DNA of 64,000 nucleotides. It comes from Clytia hemisphaerica. Its lineage: Eukaryota; Cnidaria; Hydrozoa; Leptothecata; Clytiidae. The stretch is taken from contig CACVBU010000468.1 of assembly GCA_902728285.1 (NCBI GenBank), positions 473,003 to 537,002 of the forward strand, in the 5' to 3' direction. The position numbers were made by a program, and so were the translations under genes. Positions within the stretch are counted from its first letter, which is position 1. The number at the start of each line of letters is the position of its first letter. Below are positions 1-11,500 of this stretch, piece by piece. The notes beneath the pieces are model-generated. The model was not told where the DNA came from. It ran no database searches and saw only the letters and a list, made by a program, of their open reading frames with translations.

Positions 1-194
1 ATGAAATATAAAATACTCTATTAAAAAAGCGTTTTAGCTTGGCGGGTAGAGTTTTAATGGACCGTGCTTTGAAACAAGGCGGAAAAGTCTTTCGTTTACA
101 AAAGACATTGAAAAAAATATATGGACGCCAGCAGGTATTCCATTCCCTTGCTAGCAATATGACACTATTCTTAGAAAGTCTTCTCTAGTTTTAT

Positions 195-968
195 TTAACC
201 CTATTATTATCAGGCTTTTTCGGATTTTGTATTCTCAAGGGGGGGGTGTTTTCCACCAGCCTTGCATAACTTTTGATCTAGAAAAGATATGGACTTGAAA
301 TTTGGCAGAAATGTTTTCTACCATAAAAGGAGTTCATAGAAAAAAATTTGGGTTGATGACGTCATCATAAAGGTGATGACGTCATCACAAACTTACACAC
401 TTATCGCTGACCAATGAAAAAGTACTATTCAATAAAATAGCAATTAAAGTTGAACGAATGGAGATGTTTCAATTCTGTTTTGAATTTCTAAAAGCCAAAA
501 TAAATATCTTTAACATATTTGCCGGTTTTTAACATACTGATAAAATTGACGTTTCAAATCAATGCAGAAAATGAGTAAATTTTTTCAAAAAACAATGACG
601 TCATTTTTGATGACGTCAGCAGTTTTTGAAAATGTTTTAACTATTTTTTAAAATTTATTATTGATACCTAAAACCTGTCAAAATTTGAAGTCAGTTGGAT
701 GCCTAGATCAAAAGTTATGGTAAATTTAAGATTTTGGGATTTTACAGGGTTTTAGCTGGATTTTATGATATGCCTGCACAAAAAAGTCATAAAACCTGAT
801 CTGGTCGGTGTATAACTGTAAAACTTGGTATACATGCTGCTAATAGGATTATATTAAAAGTCAAAAACTTTCAGAGTGTTAAAAAAAAATTTCAGTGAGC
901 TATTAGCAAAATAGTGCCAGCCTGGTGGAAAACACACCCCCCCCCCCCCCTGATAAAAATAGGGTTAA
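195..968. repeat. Inverted-repeat element with G-run arms (MITE-like)
   Basis: The left end TTAACCCTATTATTATCAGG (from 195) is matched in inverted orientation at the right end (about 949-968, one mismatch). Just inside lie GGGGGGGTGTTTTCCACCAG (about 240-259) and its inverted partner with a run of C (about 920-950). The interior has TGACGTCA-like motifs but no long open frame. No convincing target-site duplication is visible, so the superfamily is open. Confidence 0.5.
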
Positions 969-1514
969 TCATCATCTAAAACATTTATCGGATTTGTCGT
1001 TTTATTTTAACATTTTTAGTTTGAAAATTGTGAATGTCTCGTTTGAACTTATTAGAAAGTCTAGTGGTTGGTAGCGCTCCACTTGTTTGCAGGATATGTG
1101 AATTAGCGACTCACATTAGTAAAATTTTGGTTAAAGAAGTTCACACGTACAGTCAGGATTAACTGCCTAGATAGGAACAAATTTTTCGATTTCACAAATA
1201 TTCCTAACTAGGAATTAAGTACTTACCTTGGAATAAAAGTCGAGCTGCCAACGATTGAAGATTTGTCGCATTTTCCAGCTATGGCCATAAGTCAAAGAAC
1301 AGCAAAATTGATATCTGTGCAAAAATTTGGAAAGTTTCATGGGCGGGTGGTCTAAATATCATTAAAAATGTTCCGCCCCGAAAATATTCCTAGTTAAGAA
1401 CAAAACATTGCGGCTTTTTTTCAATAAGTTGGGGACGGCGCCGAGGAAATTGTGGCGCCGATTGCTGGCCGAAGAAAAGCCGGACTCCCAAAATAGCGCG
1501 GGAAAGAAACAAAA
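969..1514. other. Non-coding stretch upstream of the HIRAN-like frame
   Basis: No reading frame or recognisable repeat pair was found. Short palindromes of the form CCTAACTAGG / CCTAGATAGG occur near 1165-1215 and again near 1390, and GC-rich sequence precedes the TATA-like box at about 1520. Confidence 0.3.
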
Positions 1515-1536
1515 CACGTGAGTTATATATAAATGT
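1515..1536 (+). promoter_or_regulatory. Candidate TATA box and E-box upstream of the HIRAN-like gene
   Basis: CACGTG (an E-box) at about 1515 is followed by TTATATATAAATG, a good TATA-box match, about 120 nt before the first in-frame ATG at 1651. This position suits a core promoter for the 1651-2142 frame. It is a sequence match only. Confidence 0.35.
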
Positions 1537-1650
1537 AATTTGGGTAATATAAATGTAATAAACTCCTAATTTTTCCTTTTTTCAAATAAAACTCAATCAT
1601 TTTCAAAAATTGAGTTGAACAGGTCAGTGGAAAAAAAAGTGGTGATCGAC

Positions 1651-2142
1651 ATGGCGGAATTTTCAACTAAAAGAGTTCGCTGTTTGGTGTCTGAAGTGAT
1701 GAAGGAATGTGACCTGGAAGATGTAGTTAAACACAACTTTTATCGAAAACCTTTCCTGTCTTTCTATGCCACGATAAACGGGTATCACAAATTTAAAGTC
1801 AAGCCTATGGAAGAAAGAATGACCTGTGTAAGGAAACCAGATAATGTGTATGGACAAAATGCAATAAAGATTGTTATGACAAAAAACAACATACCTGTTG
1901 GAAGAATGCCAAAGACCTGTGCAGAGATCGTTGCAAACTACATGGACGAGGGACACATTATTAGTACAAGTGTTTACTGGAAGGTCGGTCAATGGCAGTA
2001 TGGCCCTTCTGTGGACTTGGGTGATGGACCAAAATTGGTTTGTTTTTTCGCCTTAGCTTTTTCAAACTTTGATAAAAGAAACGACATGGCAAATCAGTTC
2101 TTGCATAGGATGATAGCCTTTGATGAAGCCAATGTACCATAG
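1651..2142 (+). CDS. HIRAN-domain-like protein, single exon
   Basis: I start at the ATG at 1651 (MAEFSTKRV), giving 163 residues; the same frame is open a little further upstream but without an ATG. The central part carries the HIRAN pattern: C-V-R-K-P-D-N-x-Y-G-Q-N-A-I-K (about residues 58-72), then an I-P-V-G-R-M-P step, then a helix-like segment (AEIVANYMDEG). HIRAN domains bind DNA 3' ends or occur next to helicases and nucleases, and stand-alone HIRAN frames are common in invertebrate repeats. No helicase or nuclease is fused here. A second, very short copy of the same motif lies at 3866-3922. The function and whether it is a host or transposon gene are unknown; the fold call is by eye. 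Confidence 0.55.
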   Translation: MAEFSTKRVRCLVSEVMKECDLEDVVKHNFYRKPFLSFYATINGYHKFKVKPMEERMTCVRKPDNVYGQNAIKIVMTKNNIPVGRMPKTCAEIVANYMDEGHIISTSVYWKVGQWQYGPSVDLGDGPKLVCFFALAFSNFDKRNDMANQFLHRMIAFDEANVP

Positions 2143-3004
2143 GGTACAATCGATGTCATGAGATGACTTATTTTGTTATTGTTATTTGTTATTAGGGCTC
2201 TGTACTAAGATGTTCCTAAGTTGTTTCATTTATACCTTAGTAGTTAGTATTTAATGAGTTTTTCTTGCGTTGAGTTATTTCGGATGGCAAAGGTTTTCAA
2301 TCATTAACCCTTCGTGCATCTTTGGGAATCATCTCCCTAGCCAAAGATTTTTAATATTTTTTCATGAAATTTGGGCAGTGTGGCTAAATCATGTATTGAC
2401 ACCTTCTGTCAAAATTTCGTCATTAGTGATGACATCATTTTTGACACCTCCAAAAATACAACCCCCCTCTAACTTTTTTTCTCTTCCATATTTTTTGCTT
2501 AAATTTTGTACAGGAACTCCATTCGACATACATATAAGGGGCACAGGGTCGATTTTGCCCAACTGGCATAGGGTGTATTTTACAGACCGGCCCAAATTTG
2601 CCTTTTTTGCCTAAATTAGTCCTAAATTTTTATATCTCGAGATTGGAAAATGCTATGACTTGAAATTTTGACCAGTGGTAGATATGGATGGTAAGGAAGG
2701 TAAGGGTTAGAAAAAGTGCTCTTTTGATCACATTTGTTCTTTATTTGTTATGTTTTAAAAGCTTTTATTAGCTGATAGTTTCATTAGTTATGAATTTAAA
2801 TGTAAATAGAGTAAACTAATAAACATAGTAAAATTTATTTACAGTATATATTTTACATTACACTAGAAACGCTTATTTTCATACTAATTTCTTAATGAAT
2901 ATAGATAATAAGACTGGCTCTTATCCTTATAATTGTTATTATTAAAAAGTGTATAGATATAGAAATGACTGTGCAAATGACATATAATTCTATTTTATAT
3001 TTAG
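2143..3004. other. Gap between the HIRAN-like and PHD-like frames
   Basis: No gene was recognised. The stretch is AT-rich after 2740 and ends in TTATTTTATATTTAG (about 2990-3004), a plausible splice acceptor that opens the following frame. It may therefore be an intron or an intergenic spacer. Confidence 0.3.
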
Positions 3005-3826
3005 AGCAAAAAAGTAAGTAAAAATGGAAAAGTAGTAAACGTTTACAAAGAATGTGGAACAATTAGATATTCAATTTCTTCAAAACAACGCAAGAAACCG
3101 AAGAACGAAGAGGAAAGAGATGTGGCATTGAACTATATTGCAAATAAGATAAGACGAGCTAATGCAAGAACAAAGAGACGAGCTGGACTTTTATCTAAAA
3201 TGGCCCAGTTGACATTAACTACCGGCGATAATGTTTATATTGAATTTTACCACGCTGACCTGGGAGGTATCCCAAAGATTTTTTCAACAACATTGGAAAT
3301 ATTAAACCAAAAAGCCACAGTAAAGTCTGCAATTTTAAACCTAACCATTCCATCAACACCAACTACAAATGTCAATCAGCTTACAGCTCTGCTGACACCA
3401 TCTACAGTATCTACACCTGGAACCTCTACATTGAGCCAAGCTTTGCTGACACCACCTACTGAAACATCTACAACATCTCAATCTGAAGGATCTTCCATGG
3501 TAATTCAAGAGCAGCCAAGTCAAAACCATCAATCTGAATTTAATCGAATTTTACAAACATCTACTGATATTACCGAAGACACTATTGACAACTTTCTCTT
3601 GGAGAACTCCCCTTCATCTAACATTACAACTAGTCAAAAATATGACAGAAATACATGTCAAATTTGCAAGGCCCAATATGGACAACCTGATGACATTGAA
3701 TCACCTTGGGTTGAATGCTCTACTAGAAAGTGCAATTATAACATACACTTTTTGTGCATTGGCTTTGAATTTAAAAAGAGAACCGAGGAACAAGAAAAAT
3801 CCGATTTCAAATTCTATTGTGCATAG
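3005..3826 (+). CDS. PHD-finger-like C-terminal exon, 5' end unresolved
   Basis: From the acceptor ending at 3004 the frame stays open to a TAG after 3826, about 273 codons, but no ATG suits the start, so I treat it as the last exon of a spliced gene. A basic segment (around KKPKNEEERD and RRANARTKRR) is followed by a Ser/Thr/Pro/Gln-rich linker (about residues 110-210). The end holds a C-x2-C ... C-x4-C ... H-x2-C ... C arrangement (CQIC, ECSTRKC, HFLC, FYC) typical of PHD fingers, which usually read histone H3 tails. The last cysteine is two residues from the stop. It lies 0.9 kb downstream of, and on the same strand as, the HIRAN-like frame, and a HIRAN fragment follows it, so the three pieces may share one origin. 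I do not recognise an orthologue. Confidence 0.5.
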   Translation, partial: SKKVSKNGKVVNVYKECGTIRYSISSKQRKKPKNEEERDVALNYIANKIRRANARTKRRAGLLSKMAQLTLTTGDNVYIEFYHADLGGIPKIFSTTLEILNQKATVKSAILNLTIPSTPTTNVNQLTALLTPSTVSTPGTSTLSQALLTPPTETSTTSQSEGSSMVIQEQPSQNHQSEFNRILQTSTDITEDTIDNFLLENSPSSNITTSQKYDRNTCQICKAQYGQPDDIESPWVECSTRKCNYNIHFLCIGFEFKKRTEEQEKSDFKFYCA

Positions 3827-3865
3827 AGAAACAAAACTATCTCAGGTTAGAAGAAAGCTGATAAA

Positions 3866-3922
3866 ATGAAATCCTGTGTAAGGGAACCAGATAATGTGTA
3901 TGACCAAAATGCAATAAAGTAG
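3866..3922 (+). pseudogene. Short duplicate of the HIRAN motif
   Basis: An ATG-started stretch of 18 codons ending in TAG repeats the conserved core of the 1651-2142 protein at the DNA level (compare 1821-1873 with 3871-3919). Its version, C-V-R-E-P-D-N-V-Y-D-Q-N-A-I-K, is closer to the canonical HIRAN consensus than the long copy. It looks like a truncated remnant in the 3' flank of the PHD-like exon. Confidence 0.6.
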
Positions 3923-4244
3923 TATAAAATAGTATGTTTTACATTATATGCATTTAGTATAAAGTATATGTTGACCTATAAGCTAGATTTTCTTAAGTGT
4001 TGCAACTTTGAAACTCTAAGGTTAAGATTGAAACACATGTCTCAATAAAAATTAAAATCTCCTAATAAAAGGGTATCTTTTGTTGTGCCTAGTCAATTCT
4101 CTTCTTTTTCTTTGTATAATTGTTTGTTTGAATGTTTTGTTGTTTTGTATCATATTTGTTGGTATTGTCGGTCGAGCAATTGGGGTGTGATGATGTTTCA
4201 GCTTTTGCTGAGATTATGTTGAAGGTAGTGTTTTGATCCATAAA

Positions 4245-4640
4245 AAAATCATTTTTAACAATTTCCATAATGGAAATCTCATTTTCTTAAAATTAGGAAA
4301 TTTAGTAAAGTCATATTTTCAAATTGGAAAATTGGAAAAAAAATCTACTTTTAACAACTTTCCATAGATTGGAATTTTCACTCTTCCTAAAATTAGGAAA
4401 TTTAGCAAAAGTCATATTTTTGAAAATTGGAAAAGTGAAGAAAGTCCACCTTTCAACGAGTTTCCACGATCATAGAAATATCATCTTTCAAATTTTTGGA
4501 AAGATAGTGAAGATGAAATTTCCAAAATTGGAAATATGAAGAAATGAGATCTTTCAACAAATTTCCACAAAATTGTAAAAATGGTCTTTCGCTAATTTGA
4601 GGAAAGATGTTAAAGATGAACATTCCAACATCTTTCCAAA
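4245..4640. repeat. Degenerate tandem repeat, unit about 105-115 bp
   Basis: About four diverged copies share the order: ACTTTCAACAA-TTTCCA, TCNTAAAATTAGGAAA, GTNAAGATGAA, AAATTGGAAA. The short frame over this stretch is an accident of composition. No terminal repeats are seen. Confidence 0.5.
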
Positions 4641-4763
4641 ATGGAAAGCTCTAATTTCGCCCAGTGAAAATTTCAAAGATCGGCCTTTCGCCAGATCAAA
4701 TCCCCGCTTAATTTAACAAAAAGAAATATCATGCGAACTAGAAAAATAGTAAAACCTTTTTAC

Positions 4764-6195
4764 ATGCAGGCATGTTCTGTTCAATCAATTTTTGACGACA
4801 TTTCTGGTCAAAAAATTGAATTTCGATGGTAATTTTCAATTTTCAATTTTCGAGTCAAAAAATTGAAAATTGAATTTTGATTGAAAGTTTCAATTTTATT
4901 TTTATTTCTGCCAGAAATGAACTGAAATTTCCAGTATCATCTTTGATTTTCTAATATAAACTTTTTGTATTGAAAATTGAAAATAATATTTTCAAATACT
5001 GAAATTTTGTCGTGAAGAATTGAATTTGACAAAACCAAACCAATTTGTAAAAAAAACGTCTCGGATGAAAAAAATTGAAAGTTGAAAATGATTTCCAACC
5101 AGTTACAAAGAAGACAAAGGAAAACAATAGTTTTATTCAGTCTCTTCTTTGTTAGTCTAATTTTTCTCTTAATGTATCGATTACACACGCCGTTTTACTT
5201 CATGAAGAGCTGAAATGGAAGTGGCGAGAGTAAATAAGCACATCCAGACTCAGCCGAATTATAGGTGTTCTAATAAAAAAAAATCGGCTAAAGTCAGTAC
5301 CATTTTAAAATCTGAAATCTGAGGCTCACATTTTTCTTAATCCGGGGGTGGTACTACCCTTGTCGACCGACGGGGGTGCTCCGCTGGACCCTACGTGGGA
5401 CTCGAAATTTGCAAAAAAAGTGTCCCTGAACGGGACTAAAATTCCAAAATTTTCTACTTTTTCCCCAAATTTTCCAAAAATAGGCACCCTACGAGGGACT
5501 GATTTTTCTATTTTGGTGTTTTTGCGGCCCTACCTGGGACTCGTGGAGGTTAAAAAAGGTATCCTAACCAGCGGAGCATCCCAGTAACCCACCTTGCCCT
5601 AGTACCCCCCCCCCGGGTTCTTAATATGTTCTTAGATTTAGGCCAATTTCCAGCCTTCTTTTGAAATTGTTCTTATAAAAAAAGAGTGTAGTCAAATATA
5701 AAAGGCCAGACAAAGACCAAAGAGTAATCCGAAGAGTTAAATATTACGTAAAGGAAATTGCTCCAGCGTGAAATTTATGCCATAATGTATTTATAGAACC
5801 CAAAACTAAATTAAGCTGCAAAAGACCTGGAAACTAGACAGCAACAAATAACAATAAAACCGATGAAACACTACTTTTGAGCATCTGTTTCGTGGAAAAG
5901 CAAGCGTGATAAAAAATTGGTTTGGTTTGTCAATTTCAATTTCTTACGACACAATTTTCAGTATTTGAAAATATTATTTTCAATTTTCAATGCAAGAAGT
6001 TTATATTAGAAAATCAAAGATGATACTGGAAATTTCAGTTCATTTCTGGCAATAAACAAAACGAAAATTGAAACTAACAGTCAAAATTCAATTTTCAATT
6101 TTTTAACTCGAAAATTGAAAATTGAATATTGCCATCGAAATTCAATTTTTTGACCAAAAATGTCGTCAAAAATTGAATGAACGAAACATGCACAA
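4764..6195. mobile_element. Long inverted-repeat (fold-back) element A
   Basis: The left arm (about 4764-5042) and right arm (about 5925-6195) are inverted copies with scattered differences; both contain TTTTTGACGACATTT, TTTGACCAGAAAT-like blocks, and the AGTATCATCTTTGATTTTCT segment. The centre holds an independently inserted G-run MITE (5342-5617). No protein is encoded. A transcript could fold into a hairpin with arms of about 270 bp. Confidence 0.7.
5342..5617. mobile_element. hAT-like MITE with CCGGGGG ends, nested in element A
   Basis: The direct 8-bp repeat TTCTTAAT flanks it exactly (5334-5341 and 5618-5625), as expected for hAT-type insertion. The element begins CCGGGGGTGGTACTA and ends in a run of C followed by GGG; a second inverted block (TGCTCCGCTGG / CCAGCGGAGCA) lies inside. 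The interior repeats CCCTACNNGGGACT three times. No transposase is encoded. Confidence 0.75.
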
Positions 6196-6204
6196 TGCGT
6201 GTAT

Positions 6205-7365
6205 ACTTCCGTCCATTCGATTTTTCACAATAAAAATGAAATGAAAATCGATTTTTTTCAATTATTTTCAATTTTTCATTTTTGTTTTTAAATTTAAAAT
6301 TGAAAAAAGAAAAATTGAGATTCAATTTTCAATTTTTAATTTTTTGTCCATGTGGGTGACATTTCTGTCATGATGATGTATCATTCAGATTAGACGGGGG
6401 TCTGAGCATGGCAAGAGTGAAGCTAGGCTGATAGATTTGTCGCAGACTGCTGTAGATTTTATACATATTATCCTATAACATCTTTATCACATTATTAACA
6501 TATTACACGATCAGAAAAAACATAATAATGTAACATCTAATGATCTAATGATATAAGATCTTATTGACAAACTGGAATGATATGCAAGACCGAAGCTTTT
6601 GGCAAATTAGCAGTAAGATCTGTTACTTTGAATCTCCAGCCGGATCGGATCGGTGTGGGGATTATGGAAAGGAGGTGTTTATGGTCATTCTACGGAAGGT
6701 TTTTGTAGGTTTTTTTAGGTTTAGTAGCCCTAAAGATTTACAGCAAATTGCAGCTGTCGCGATTATTCTCCACCGTGACTTGGTGAAATCTTTGTAAACT
6801 TTCTGAACCACCCAGCCCTGTTACAGCATCTTCAGGACCTTCGAATAGACGATTACTCCAGCGTGGCAGTTGTCTTGCAGAATCACTCCACCAATTCTGT
6901 ACTGCTGCATGTTACATTGCGTAAGTATACCTATTGCGATTTACGGATCTCGGACTATACTTAGGTTGAACCCATCTGCAGAAGCTACGTTTAAAGCCAA
7001 GTAATTTTAAAAGGTATATACTTATGATGTTACATCATCACTATTATTTGATGAGATAAGGAAACAATATTAAAAAACAGTGTAAAATGTTTTATGTGAT
7101 AGAGATATTATACAAAGGATGCCTAAGCACAAGCAACAAACATTGCCATTTCAGACCCCCGTCTAATCTAAATGATACATCATCATGACAGAAATGTCAC
7201 CCATATGGACAAAAAATTAAAAATTGAAAATTGAATCTCAATTTTTCTTTTTTCAATTTTAAATTTTAAAAAACAAAATGAAAAATTGAAAATAATTGAA
7301 AAAAAATCGATTTTTCATTCATTTTTATTGTGAAAAATGTGAAAATCGACGCTGCACGGAAGTTT
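6205..7365. mobile_element. Long inverted-repeat (fold-back) element B
   Basis: The left arm about 6205-6413 and right arm about 7153-7365 are inverted copies sharing CAGACCCCCGTCTAATCT, ATGATACATCATCATGACAG and a long AT-rich ATTGAAAA block. The inner region (6414-7152) has no coding sequence I can support. It abuts element A, so either one inserted beside the other or both derive from a larger element. Confidence 0.65.
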
Positions 7366-7848
7366 TAGCGATATTTCACACACGTTTTTAGAAGTAACCA
7401 TACCCTTTTAGTGTCCGCCAAATCCCCAAATTCGCCAAATTAAATCCCTGTCTATTTCTACAAAATTGATCAGTCGCCAATTATAAATCCCCGCCAAAAA
7501 TCGCATTTTTGCCAATCAACAAATTAAATTCACACCAAAACTAATCCGCTAAGGTAGTTATTATTGTTATATTAGCAGGCAGAATATCCAAGGCATAGTT
7601 ATTCTAACCCCTTAGAGTGGGCAATTTTTAAACCGATATATAGTGTGGTCAAGGAAAGCTATCTTTGTTGTTGAAAGTGATAGAATTTGATTTCTTTTCG
7701 CTTTTAGCGGTACTTCGAATTGATAAAGATACAAATATGCATATTAAAATAACTAGAAATTTCAAAGTTATAAAATTTTTTTCTAAAAATAAATAAAAAT
7801 TCCCATAACCTAACAGAACCACAAATTTTCTCTTCATTACAGTACTTA

Positions 7849-8103
7849 CTCTCAGGTGTTTCGTTTATTAATTTTTATGTTATTCCAACCCCCGAACCTT
7901 ATAAGGACCCCCCGTTTATTTTATTAGTTTTAAAGAATGTTTTCAGCTGTCAAAAGAAGAGCCCCTCATTTTGCTTTAAGTCAGGTTTTAGTCTACAATT
8001 ACCTTTTGGGGGGGGGGGGGGGGGGGTATTTAGAGGTACGATTTTCAACCCCCGATAATTAGCCCCCCTTTTTTCCGAATCCTGTTTATTAGGCACCCGA
8101 GAG
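7849..8103. mobile_element. TA-flanked G-run MITE (copy 1)
   Basis: The ends CTCTCAGGTG and CACCCGAGAG are inverted and each is bordered by TA (7847-7848 and 8104-8105). The interior has a run of 18 G's at about 7989-8006 and GGGGGTTG-type blocks. It is the same family as 9719-10006. Confidence 0.65.
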
Positions 8104-8105
8104 TA

Positions 8106-8553
8106 CCAACCCAGCCAGTGAAAAAAGCCATTAAAAGCCAATAAAGCATGAAATTTGTAGAGTATTGACAGTTTTGTAACTGAACGAGATCACGAAACCA
8201 TGCCGACCAAAAAAATGTCAATGCGTAATTACCAATCAATAATCAGACATAATCATCATCATGTTTCTTTGGAAAAGGAATACCATTGTCATGTTTTCGT
8301 AGAGGATATCAGAGCCAACCATTCTTATCAATCCATCCCAGCCAAAAACAGTCAATTTAATTGATCACCATCTATCGTGTCGAATAATACCAAATCGTTC
8401 GCAGGACAAAGTCTTTTTCCATCATGATCCAACGCACAGTTCATTCCTTCCTTCCACCAAAGCAGGACCCAGAGGCAAGGTTGCTTACGAGCAAATATCC
8501 TCCACCAGTGCTTTATATCAAAGCTTAACCTCAAGAGTTGAAACCTCAGATTG
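8106..8553. other. 3' flank of NEMF
   Basis: This stretch follows the NEMF stop codon (minus strand) and no second gene is seen. An AATAAA on the minus strand (TTTATT near 8085) could serve as a poly(A) signal but lies inside the adjoining MITE. Confidence 0.3.
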
Positions 8554-11500
8554 TTATTTCTTCTTGATCCTTTGCATATTGGGTGCAGAAATTTTGACTT
8601 TTCCTGGTATATTTCTTGATATGTCCACATCCTGAATGTCAAGAATAAGAATTATGAACAAAATTAAATTTAACAACTAAGCCACATGCTGAATGGACCT
8701 ACCTGATGATAAGAGTCGGATAAAAATAAAACTAGAGAAGAAATAATGTCCAGCACAGAAGCAAAATAGGCGAATAATTGTTGGAAGAATTGTTTCGGCC
8801 ATTTTTCAGAACACAGAATGGGTCTCGGAGGTAGGTCCGAAAAAAAGAGCACTCCCTTTCAGATTGGTTCCTTGCTCTCATATGGAAACGCAAGTTACTT
8901 TCTCAAAAATACAGAAAGTTTATTCTACTAGACACTTTTTTGCCAGGAACCTAGTACTGTAAAATGTGTAGTAGTAAAGAATGTGAATTATGAACAATAA
9001 CAAATTAGATTGTTAAACAAAGCTAGTTCAGATTACAAGCACTTGTATTTGTGTTTTTTTTTTCTGAAGTTCTTTCTACATTCCAGATGTTGGGGGAAAT
9101 ATTTTTCAAAAATTTAACTTTCCCACTTCTTGCAGTAACACAAGAAAGCATATTTTGTAAATACATGTACTAAATATTATCATTGTTTTGGTGCTGGAAT
9201 CAGTAGAGTTTTTAATTATATTCAACATGAACCCATCATGCCCTACAAAAGGTATATTTAATTAAAGATTTGAATTACCTTTAAACTTTTGAGTAAATCT
9301 TTTTCCCAGTCAGTGGCTTCTTTAGCCTGAAGAAACATATGGATAGCTGATTTAGCCGCACGTCCACGTTTTCCGGTGCCTGGTGTCACTTTCACTTTGT
9401 ACCTATAATCGATAAATGAGGAGTGCAGCGTTTATAACAAACGTGTGCATCATATAGAAGAGTAGAGTCGTACAAGGATACAAAAACAATGACAAAGAAG
9501 AAAGTTGAAATGATGGAAAGATAATAAGTGTTGAAACGAACTTTCCCAAACTTAAGATGAATTTGTCTTTGGTAAAAACTAAAAGCGATTCCGGGACTAC
9601 AATAAACAGCCCGGTGGGGTACGTCGTGAACATCCTAATGCTTAAACTAACCATAGTCATTATAAAAACACTGGTCTGGAAGTCTTTTGTTTCTTTTTAT
9701 TGTTAAAGTTGGAGCTTACTCTCGGGTACCTAATAGCCGGGGGGGTTGGAATAAGCGGGGGGGTTGGAAAAAATCTCAAAACTTAATAAGCGGGGGTGGG
9801 GGGGGGGGTTGTTGAAATAAAAATGTCCTGGGTGGAAAACTTTTGAAAAGGAGGCTAATACAGCTGAATTAGGACAAAAAAGGGAACTTTCAAAAAAAAT
9901 TTTCCCAAAAATTAATAAGCGGGGGGGTTGGAATAAGAATGTCCTGGGTGGAAAATTTTCGAAAAATTAATTAGCGGGGGGGGGACGGCTATTAAGTACC
10001 CGAGAGTACGCACCAAAATCGATTGATTTTTCAAACTTTTTGATCATGTGATTAGAAAATAGACCAATCCCAAGACTGGCGTTTTTTATAATGACAATGA
10101 CCTAGCTATTGTTCAAATTCATGCACTCACTTGTAAGGTTGCATACAACTGTAGGGTGCACACACGGGTACGGCGTACAATAACAAATCATCCCCTATCG
10201 GTTGTCCTGTTAATGTGTCCAATATATTTTCATTCTAAAAAAATATAAAAGAATATCGTATCTCGATAAAATCCCAAATGGATCGTGCAAAATCATCACA
10301 TGACCAAGGCTGTGATAAAAATTACAAATTCAAGACATACACGTTTTTATAAGAACATCCTTAACTTGTTCTTATGACTTTGGCAATCGAAGCCTTATGT
10401 TCTTATATAGTTTGTTCTTATTGAAATGGTTATGAATGGGCATATATGTTAAAGAAGGAGAAAAGTTGAACGAATGAAGTGATGCAAATTTAGCCCTGTA
10501 GTCATTTTATCGGAGAAAAACATAGGTTAACAATTAACATTTTTTGTAGAGATGAGATTATTGATTGGGCCCGATAATACACATTAGCCTGGTCAGGTAG
10601 TCTTTGTGAAGGTTGATTCCACCGATAATTGTTTGGCTGATAAAACTTACTTGATCTTGTTTTTCTTCTTTGTCTTCTTCTTCATCTTCATTTTCATTAT
10701 TGCCAATGTCAGCATTTTTGGTTCCCGAAGGTATCTCGGCCTCTTCTTGGTGCAAAATATCCATGGCGACGAGGTTGTGTTTTTTAACTTTGTTTTGTTG
10801 TTGTTGCTTGGTAACGCCTGTTTGTTTCATCATCTTGGACGCGTTGGCTTTTGCTTTCTTTTTAGAAAGTTTCTCCGATCCTCCAGACTGTGAAAGTAAA
10901 ATTGGGCTTTTTTCAGAAAAAAACCGTACACCCCCTGTTGAGGAGTCCATTTCCATTCCAAGCGGGGTATGGTTTGAAATGCAGTGGAATTCCATAGCAG
11001 TAGACAAAAATCCGTCAAAAATAAGTGGAATTCCATGGGGGTAATGATTGAAAATCTGTAAAAATTCGGAATTCCAGAGGGGTATGATCCTAAACTTGCC
11101 TGGAATTCCAAGGGGGTAGTTCACAAAAGGTTGGAGCACCTCAACAGGTGGTGTACGGTTTTTTTCTGGAAAAGCCAATTGAGAGCATGAGTTCGCGTTA
11201 TAAAACTTACAACATTTAATCCTTATAATGTTTTTTAAATCGAGAGAAGAGAGAAGCGGATGCTCCGATATCATTGGACTGGGCCCTATCCCGGGATAGT
11301 TTCCTACCCCTAGATAGGGAAATCACAGCGCTTACCGGACATCGCGACACATCAGAGCCGTGCTGGTATCGATGATGATACCTATCACGATGATTATCAT
11401 TATTAGAAAGAATTACTCGGGCAAGTAGTGGTGAATTTGAGGATGAAAGATGATTTACACCGAATAAAAAAGCTAAAATTTCAGCCATAAATTGTGATCC

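Noticed and set aside
10558..11274. 238-codon minus-strand open frame
   Set aside because: It is NEMF exon 26 (10651-10887) read through into the flanking introns and a TIR element; the splice borders explain the conserved part better.
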